Source of the DNA: an uncultured Fibrobacter sp.
GTDB lineage: Bacteria; Fibrobacterota; Fibrobacteria; Fibrobacterales; Fibrobacteraceae
NCBI RefSeq assembly: GCF_947305105.1
Contig: NZ_CAMZCS010000008.1
Location: forward strand, 45,673 to 109,672
Reading direction: 5' to 3'
DNA: 64,000 nt
Below, one piece after another: positions 59,156 through 64,000 of the stretch. The notes beneath the pieces were generated by a model. The model was not told the DNA's origin. It did not search any database and was given only the letters and a program-made list of their open reading frames with translations. Each line of letters opens with the position of its first letter. Within the stretch, counting starts at the first letter, position 1. A program made the position numbers and the translations under genes.

Positions 59156-59422
59156 ATGTTTTGCAATAGAATCCTTGGAACAACGCATCACGGAACTTAC
59201 AAGAAAGTCGTCGACGTCCCGCTCCTGCGCGAGGAACTTTCGGCACATTCTATCCGCTGCATCGCCCGCGACGGCGTAGAAATTGAAATCGACATCTACG
59301 AAGACTTGCAAGAAGGCGATATTGTCGCTGAAACGGAACAGAACGTGTACGCCATAAAGATCTACGTTCCCAAGAAAAAAGAACAAGCCGAAATCACTCG
59401 GCCTGTCAAAGTCTACTTGTAA
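59156..59422 (+). CDS. Small protein resembling a UreE N-terminal domain
   Basis: The 88-aa protein, with no signal peptide, has the pattern VPLLREELSAHSIRCIARDGVEIEIDIYEDLQEGDIVAETEQNVYAIKIY. This resembles the beta-barrel-like N-terminal domain of the urease accessory nickel protein UreE, but the His-rich metal tail and the second domain are missing and no urease gene is adjacent. The likeness is weak, so it is best treated as a small protein of unknown function. Confidence 0.65.
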   Translation: MFCNRILGTTHHGTYKKVVDVPLLREELSAHSIRCIARDGVEIEIDIYEDLQEGDIVAETEQNVYAIKIYVPKKKEQAEITRPVKVYL

Positions 59423-59442
59423 TTTAGCAGGAGCACCAAGCC

Positions 59443-60561
59443 TTATTTAAGGCTCAAGCTTTCCTTGACACTGACTCGTTCCTTGCCCAGCAACTTATAC
59501 AGTTTGCAGCGGAACAGCGGGATAGATGCGATGACAACCAATGCAACAAACCCGATGGAAAGGTAAGCAATACCCGGCTTATTGATTTCCGGACGGAACA
59601 AAAGGCGCATCACGAGCAGCACCCACCAATGGACCGCAAGAATGACAAGCGCGTTCCGCGAGATGTTGCGAAGAATACCCTTGAAAATGCGAACGGGAGC
59701 CACTTTAGGGAGCCGACTTGCCAGCAAGAATACCGCCACAAGCCCAACAATCCCGAAAACGGAACTGGCCAGAAAACCGACAAAACTTTTCCCTAGCACA
59801 TTGTTCATGATGCTGAAATTTGGGTCGGGGACTTCGACAAAGGCATAAAGCGCAAGGCTAACGACAGCAACCGCAGCAACAACAGCACCATGCAATTTCC
59901 CGGCCTTTTTTATTGCGGGTTTGCACAGCCAGCCACAGGCAAAGAAAAACATCACGGTCAAATCGCGTTCAATCCCCAGCGGGAGGCGAATGTGGTTCTT
60001 GAACATCAGCCACCCAGAAACAAGGCTCGTCAAAGCAAATACGGCCACGGCAAACGAAGACACCTTCCCCGCCTTGCTTGAGACCCACTGGACAACATAA
60101 AACAACAGACTCACGGAATAAAGCGTAAACACGAACCAGAGCGGTCCCGATCCAATCGAGGATTTTCCGGCCACGAAAATCTTGGCAAAATTCCAGCCGA
60201 CATAGTCCTTGACCCCCGTAATTACCGGGTGGACGTTCATGATGGTCATGCGGGGAGCCTTCGGGAACAAGTCAAAGTTATAAATGACTGGGTCCAGCAG
60301 CAAGAACAACAAAGACAACGCGACATAAGGCAAAAAGAGCACTTTGGTCTTATGGATAAAATAACTCTTGAAATTGTTGAACCGGCGTGTACTGAACAAC
60401 ACTCCCGAAATGAAGAAGAACGCGGACATACGGAGCGCACTCAAGTGGAGCATCCCCATCGATGCACACGGGAAGGACTGCTCCACGTGATAAAGGCACA
60501 CGAGCAACAGCACGAATCCCTTGAATTCGTCAATCCATTCTATTCTACGGGTTAGAACCAT
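59443..60561 (-). CDS. Acyltransferase-3 family membrane protein
   Basis: The 372-aa membrane protein has about ten TM segments and family landmarks RIEWIDEFKGFVLLLVCLYHV (the R/H near the N-terminus), ALRMSAFFFISGVLFS, and GPLWFVFTLY. Acyltransferase-3 (OafA-like) proteins transfer acetyl or other acyl groups to surface polysaccharides. Its ATG overlaps the 3' end of the MBL-hydrolase gene by 10 bp, so they are co-translated. The glycan target is unknown. Confidence 0.9.
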   Translation of the reverse strand: MVLTRRIEWIDEFKGFVLLLVCLYHVEQSFPCASMGMLHLSALRMSAFFFISGVLFSTRRFNNFKSYFIHKTKVLFLPYVALSLLFLLLDPVIYNFDLFPKAPRMTIMNVHPVITGVKDYVGWNFAKIFVAGKSSIGSGPLWFVFTLYSVSLLFYVVQWVSSKAGKVSSFAVAVFALTSLVSGWLMFKNHIRLPLGIERDLTVMFFFACGWLCKPAIKKAGKLHGAVVAAVAVVSLALYAFVEVPDPNFSIMNNVLGKSFVGFLASSVFGIVGLVAVFLLASRLPKVAPVRIFKGILRNISRNALVILAVHWWVLLVMRLLFRPEINKPGIAYLSIGFVALVVIASIPLFRCKLYKLLGKERVSVKESLSLK

Positions 60562-61208
60562 AGTTTTTCATCCGCAACGGTCGTTAGCGGCCCGTGCCCC
60601 GGGAGAACGACGGTATTTCCGGGAAGTGTCAGAATCTTGGACCTGATTCCGTTCACCAGAGCATTGCCGTCGCCACCGAAAAGGTCCGAGCGCCCGATGC
60701 TGCCAGCAAAGAGGATGTCGCCCGAAAACAATGCCGGAGCATTTTCCTCATCATTGACTTCGCTGCTCGTATTTTCACAGTAAAAAGCAAGCCCTCCGGG
60801 AGAATGTCCCGCCACATGGAGTACGCGCAGCTTGATTCCGGGAACCTCGACGATATCGCCGTCAGAAAGGAATCCGCCCAGCCCCGGAGCCAGGTCGTCG
60901 AAAGGCAAACCGAACATGGCGCCCTGCTCCCGCTGCAAGTCCAGCAAAAAAGCATCGGCTTCGTGAGCCTCCGCCTTGACCCCATAGGTCCGTTCCACGA
61001 ACGCATTGCCGAGGACATGGTCCAGATGCAAGTGAGTGTTCAAGACACGGCATACCTTGAGGCCAGCCCCCTGTATATAAGTTGCCAGGGCAGAACGTTC
61101 CCGTTCATTGCTCGCACTGGGGTCTATCAATATGGAATCCCCCGTATCATTACTCAATACGTAGGCATTGACACCAAAAGGATTAAAAACGAATTGCTTG
61201 ACCTGCAT
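60552..61208 (-). CDS. MBL-fold hydrolase, glyoxalase II-like
   Basis: The 218-aa protein has the metal motif THLHLDHVLG (HxHxDH), GHSPGGLAFYCE, a later FSGDILFAGSIGRSDLFGG and VLPGHGPLTTVADE. The order and length suit small glyoxalase-II-like (YcbL type) thioester hydrolases. It has no signal peptide. A TACATTCT box ends 4 nt before the ATG. Overlaps the acyltransferase gene downstream. Confidence 0.92.
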   Translation of the reverse strand: MQVKQFVFNPFGVNAYVLSNDTGDSILIDPSASNERERSALATYIQGAGLKVCRVLNTHLHLDHVLGNAFVERTYGVKAEAHEADAFLLDLQREQGAMFGLPFDDLAPGLGGFLSDGDIVEVPGIKLRVLHVAGHSPGGLAFYCENTSSEVNDEENAPALFSGDILFAGSIGRSDLFGGDGNALVNGIRSKILTLPGNTVVLPGHGPLTTVADEKLWF

Positions 61209-61212
61209 AGCA

Positions 61213-61220
61213 AGAATGTA
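61213..61220 (-). promoter_or_regulatory. -7 type promoter box of the MBL-hydrolase operon
   Basis: TACATTCT preceded by TTTTTTC, 4 nt before the ATG at 61208; no Shine-Dalgarno. Confidence 0.6.
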
Positions 61221-61359
61221 GAAAAAAGGGAAAATTACAACGGAAAAATGGGCAAAAAAGGGGGCATGGCCAAGGACTCAGTCCTTTTTCCGAAAAAAAA
61301 ACTATTTTTTTGACAGATATTTGTAACACCTGTTTGACCCAAAAAAAGGCAAGGTAAAC

Positions 61360-62847
61360 ATGAAAAAACAACTCCTCCTGTCCGCATCCGCCCTCGCGCT
61401 GGCAGTCGGTTGTACCGACAACACCGTCGTCAACTCTTTTGACGAAGCCAAGGCAAAGGCAAAAATCACCGTTTCCGTACTCGACGGCAGCTCTAACGAA
61501 GCCCTTGACTCGGCAAAGGTCAAGGCTCAGTTCGACAAAGAAGCTCGCTATACTGACGAAGAAGGTTTCGCCGTTTATACCAAAAACGACATCGGTACAT
61601 ATGTCTTTGATATTTCCAAGCAGGGATTCTCGACAACCCGCGCCACCGTTTCTGTCGTAGAAATGGGTGCCAACGACGTTTCCCGCGTACCGGACGTCGT
61701 CCTGACCGTCCCCCTGTACAAAGCCGACGTGACCGTCAAGGGTAAAGTCTACTACCGTGACCGCACGACGGGCAACCTCATCCCGGCAGAAAAGGTCAAA
61801 GTCGTTCTCTCCTATGCAGGCTCCTCAAAGTCTTCCTCCACCATGGAAAACTCGAGCGCCTTGAAGAAGAGCGAAAGCAATGCCGCTCAGGAACCGACAT
61901 TTATCATTTACCCGTCCGAAGTCTTTGCGACCACAAACGACAAGGGTGAATATGAATTCACCAATGTTGCAGAAATGGTCAACTTCCAAGTCGACGTTCT
62001 GCAGTCCAAGATCGACTCGAAGTATTACCGCTCTGCAGGCTACGTAAGCGCAAGCGGTTCTCGCGCCGGTTCTATCAAGAACATGGACGAAATCACCATG
62101 GTTGCCGACGGCGAAATCCCGAAGCTCCTCAACTCCAACCTTGATGCAATCGACGACACCACGGAACTCCAATTCGGTTTCTCCACCGAACTGGACAAGG
62201 ACTCCATTGACGGATTCTGGGAAGTGAGAAAGGGCACGGTCAAGGTTCTGACCACTGCAACGCTGAGCAAGGACAAGAAGGTCATCACGATCGCTCCGCT
62301 TTCTGAACGTTGGACCCACAGCGATTCCTACTCCGTCGAAGGTGTAGTGTACAGCAAGGACGGCGTCCGTATCACCGTATCCAAGAACTTCTCGGTCGGT
62401 TCCGTCGCCATCCCGAAACACGTCTCCGAACTCAAGGTGAAGCTGGACGATTCCGCATACGACGACAACTACGGCAATCTGTACAACTTCAAGAACAACG
62501 CCTACCTGAAGTTGACCTGGAAGCCGAACACCAAGGATGTCGCCGGCTACAACATCTATTATATGACGGATGCCATGGACGACTTCATCTTCTACGCACA
62601 AACCGTAGATACCGTCCTCACTCGTTCAACCAGTGCGCTGACATTCCTCAACGATTCCACGGTGACCAAGGTCTCGTTCATCGTCCTCCCGTATAACGGC
62701 GCTGGCGAACCGAGCGTAAGCAAGGCAAAGACCGTCACTTGGACCATCCCTGAAATCAAGGATGAGGAACCGCAGGAAGAAGAGGAAGAAGAAGAGGAAG
62801 AAGAAGAGGAGGAAGAGGAAGAAGAAGAGGAAGAAGAGGACGAATAA
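61360..62847 (+). CDS. Lipoprotein with carboxypeptidase-regulatory-like and FN3-like domains, poly-Glu tail
   Basis: The 495-aa product has signal MKKQLLLSASALALAVGC (Cys 18). A first beta-sandwich (~33-120: ITVSVLDGSSNEALDSAKVKA...) and a second (~122-230: ADVTVKGKVYYRDRTTGNLIPAEKVKV) resemble carboxypeptidase-regulatory-like domains. An Ig-like region (250-345) and an FN3-like domain (350-465, LKLTWKPNTKDVAGYNIYYM) follow. The last ~25 residues are almost all Glu. AAGG lies 5 nt before the ATG. An adhesive or scaffold surface role is inferred. Confidence 0.85.
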   Translation: MKKQLLLSASALALAVGCTDNTVVNSFDEAKAKAKITVSVLDGSSNEALDSAKVKAQFDKEARYTDEEGFAVYTKNDIGTYVFDISKQGFSTTRATVSVVEMGANDVSRVPDVVLTVPLYKADVTVKGKVYYRDRTTGNLIPAEKVKVVLSYAGSSKSSSTMENSSALKKSESNAAQEPTFIIYPSEVFATTNDKGEYEFTNVAEMVNFQVDVLQSKIDSKYYRSAGYVSASGSRAGSIKNMDEITMVADGEIPKLLNSNLDAIDDTTELQFGFSTELDKDSIDGFWEVRKGTVKVLTTATLSKDKKVITIAPLSERWTHSDSYSVEGVVYSKDGVRITVSKNFSVGSVAIPKHVSELKVKLDDSAYDDNYGNLYNFKNNAYLKLTWKPNTKDVAGYNIYYMTDAMDDFIFYAQTVDTVLTRSTSALTFLNDSTVTKVSFIVLPYNGAGEPSVSKAKTVTWTIPEIKDEEPQEEEEEEEEEEEEEEEEEEEEEDE

Positions 62848-62892
62848 TCCGTCCCTTTCCCTTCATTAAGTCTTTCAAATCTTTCTAAAAGC

Positions 62893-62932
62893 AAAAAAAG
62901 ATGAGGCCCGATTCAAGGCCCCATCTTTTTTT
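62893..62932. terminator. Bidirectional terminator between the poly-Glu lipoprotein gene and cysS
   Basis: Stem AAAAAAAGATG-GGCC / GGCC-CATCTTTTTTT with an ~8-nt loop and long A/T flanks on both strands. Confidence 0.92.
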
Positions 62933-62956
62933 ATAGGTTCAAATTAAGAAAGACTG

Positions 62957-62990
62957 ACTCTAGATCCTAATCTCTAGATCCTAGCCTCTA
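62957..62990. repeat. Heptad arm at the cysS stop codon
   Basis: On the minus strand: TAGAGGC, TAGGATC, TAGAGAT, TAGGATC, TAGAGTC, where the first TAG is the cysS stop codon. Single arm; no opposing arm near the lipoprotein gene. Confidence 0.82.
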
Positions 62991-64000
62991 GCCCTTTATC
63001 TCCCAAGTCGTGCCTTCCTTGGAGTCCTTGATGACCACGTTCATCGCAGCGAGTTCGTCGCGGATGCGGTCACTTTCGGCCCAGTTCTTGTTGGCACGGG
63101 CTTCCTTGCGGGCGGCAATCAGCGCTTCGATCTTGGCAATGTCAACGCCGTCGTTCGCGCCCTTCTTGGCATATTCTTCACGAGGTTCGTCGAGCTTCAA
63201 ACCGAAAATCTGGTCGAAGTCGGCAACGAGTGCTGCCTTTTCGCCGTCATCGATTTCGCTCTTGAGCATCGTGTTCATGATGCCCAGTGCACGCGGCATG
63301 TTCAGGTCGTCGCCGATGGCGTCCTTGAACTCGTTCTGGAAAGCCTTGGCGGCATCGCTCGTAATAGCGGTAGCCTTGCCAATCAGCGGGTCCGTCTTCT
63401 TGTGCAAGCTCTTCAGGCCTTCCTTCGCGCCTTCCAGAGCTTCCCACGTGAAGTTCAGGTAGTTGCGGTAGTGGCTGCCAATCGCGAAGAAACGGTAATC
63501 GAGCGGGTTGAAGCCGCGGTCCATGAGGAGCGAAACCGTCAGGAATTCGCCGCTGGACTTGCTCATCTTGCCGAACTTCTGCTCAGTCGTGCCGTCTTCC
63601 AGTTTTTCTTCGCTTGCGGTGCGCAGGAATTCGCCGTGCATCCAGAAGCGTGCGAACTGCACGCCGTTGGCGCATTCGCTCTGGGCGATTTCGTTCGTGT
63701 GGTGTACGCGGATGTGGTCGGTACCGCCGCAGTGAATGTCGAGTGTGGGACCATTGTACTTCATGGCCATGGCGGAGCATTCAATGTGCCAGCCGGGGAA
63801 ACCGACGCCCCACGGGCTGTCCCATTCCATGGCGCGCTTCTTGTCCTTCGGGCTGAACTTCCACAGGGCAAAGTCCGTAGCGTTCTTCTTTTCGCCCATG
63901 TCGATGCGACTACCCTTGCGGAGGTTTTCCACGTCGAGGCGGGCGAAGTCGGCATAGCGCGGGAACTTGAGGCTATCGAAGTAGATGCCGTCGCTGGTAC
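62988..64000 (-). CDS. cysS: Cysteinyl-tRNA synthetase (3' part; 5' end beyond the window)
   Basis: About 337 C-terminal residues are present; the frame is open to the right edge. Visible motifs are SDGIYFDSLKFPRYADF, DFALWKFSPKDKKRAMEWDSPWGVGFPGWHIECSAM (zinc ligands), CGGTDHIRVHHTNEIAQSEC, the KMSKS loop GKMSKSSGEFLTV, and the anticodon-binding helical domain ending RIRDELAAMNVVIKDSKEGTTWEIKG. The HIGH region lies outside. The methionine at 63932 is internal, not the start. Its stop codon is the first TAG of a heptad array. Confidence 0.96.
   Translation of the reverse strand, partial: TSDGIYFDSLKFPRYADFARLDVENLRKGSRIDMGEKKNATDFALWKFSPKDKKRAMEWDSPWGVGFPGWHIECSAMAMKYNGPTLDIHCGGTDHIRVHHTNEIAQSECANGVQFARFWMHGEFLRTASEEKLEDGTTEQKFGKMSKSSGEFLTVSLLMDRGFNPLDYRFFAIGSHYRNYLNFTWEALEGAKEGLKSLHKKTDPLIGKATAITSDAAKAFQNEFKDAIGDDLNMPRALGIMNTMLKSEIDDGEKAALVADFDQIFGLKLDEPREEYAKKGANDGVDIAKIEALIAARKEARANKNWAESDRIRDELAAMNVVIKDSKEGTTWEIKG

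Noticed and set aside
59156..59422. Urease accessory protein UreE
   Set aside because: Only a weak likeness to the N-terminal domain, no metal-binding tail and no urease genes in the window.
43955..61220. Full -33 TTTG boxes at all -7 type promoters
   Set aside because: Where I looked, only cmk and pheS have TTTG at the right distance; the others show just the -7 box and a T-run, so I do not claim complete promoters there.
61312..61340. Sigma-70 promoter (TTGACA) upstream of the poly-Glu lipoprotein gene
   Set aside because: No -10-like hexamer lies 16-18 bp downstream; the match is probably chance.

Overview
The window looks like a piece of a Fibrobacter chromosome (F. succinogenes or a near relative). 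Reasons visible in the sequence: two secreted lipoproteins carrying the F. succinogenes major paralogous domain, a TIGR02147-type protein (a family described from Fibrobacter), poly-serine linkers in many secreted proteins, a GH16 glucanase lipoprotein, GlgE/GlgP glycogen enzymes, and -7 promoter boxes of the TAnnTTTG type known from Bacteroidota. No phage, insertion sequence, CRISPR array or plasmid function was seen.

Layout. 1-4.3 kb: the 3' end of a secreted protein, then three tandem paralogous cell-surface lipoproteins. 4.4-9.8 kb: MlaF/MlaE-type ABC transporter, dnaB, a uracil-DNA-glycosylase-like protein and coaBC. 9.8-12.2 kb: a beta-barrel/lipoprotein operon. 12.2-17.5 kb: rpsA, cmk, two lipoproteins and a TraB-family protein. 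17.5-22.3 kb: a 1304-residue CLCA-like metalloprotease/VWA protein and an AT-rich secreted orphan. 22.5-31 kb: glgE, a lipoprotein/TIGR02147 pair, an acetyltransferase, tRNA-Leu(CAG), a three-gene membrane/hydrolase operon and a YwqK-type repeat lipoprotein. 31-35 kb: two major-paralogous-domain lipoproteins alternating with a NimA-like flavoprotein and its broken duplicate, then pheS. 35.2-41.2 kb: surface polysaccharide genes on the minus strand (rfbA, rfbB, rfbC, wzb-like, wza-like, manC). 41.2-52.6 kb: a large DEAD/DEAH helicase, ispD, a metal-efflux permease with its ArsR regulator, two outer-membrane-type proteins, a ferredoxin/geranylgeranyl-reductase pair, a Rossmann protein and a histidine-phosphatase lipoprotein. 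52.8-64 kb: glgP, an Idh/MocA oxidoreductase, ybaK, the GH16 enzyme, an acyltransferase, an MBL hydrolase, a carboxypeptidase-regulatory-like lipoprotein and the 3' part of cysS.

Two noncoding patterns stand out. First, about 20 genes on both strands start 4-12 nt after a T-rich tract plus a TAnnTTTG-like box, usually with no Shine-Dalgarno sequence, so many transcripts are probably leaderless or nearly so. Second, intergenic regions are filled with arrays of exact 7-bp period. Their unit sequence varies (TAGAGGC, TAGTGGT, GTAGGAA, TGAGCAA and others) but nearly every unit holds a stop triplet. The arrays usually begin at or just after a gene's own stop codon, run outward from both flanking genes and meet at a GC-rich hairpin core. 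At two genes the last codons and the stop codon are themselves array sequence. Because 7 = 1 (mod 3), three such units give a stop in every frame. Other dispersed repeats sit in frame inside coding sequence (the coaBC interdomain linker and the GH16 linker).

Pathways represented: glycogen/alpha-glucan turnover (GlgE, GlgP), beta-glucan attack (GH16), nucleotide-sugar supply and capsule/LPS export (RfbABC, ManC, Wza, Wzb), CoA and isoprenoid precursor synthesis (CoaBC, IspD), translation (RpsA, PheS, CysS, tRNA-Leu, YbaK), replication (DnaB) and envelope lipid transport (MlaEF). All product assignments come from reading motifs and overall similarity; no database search was run.
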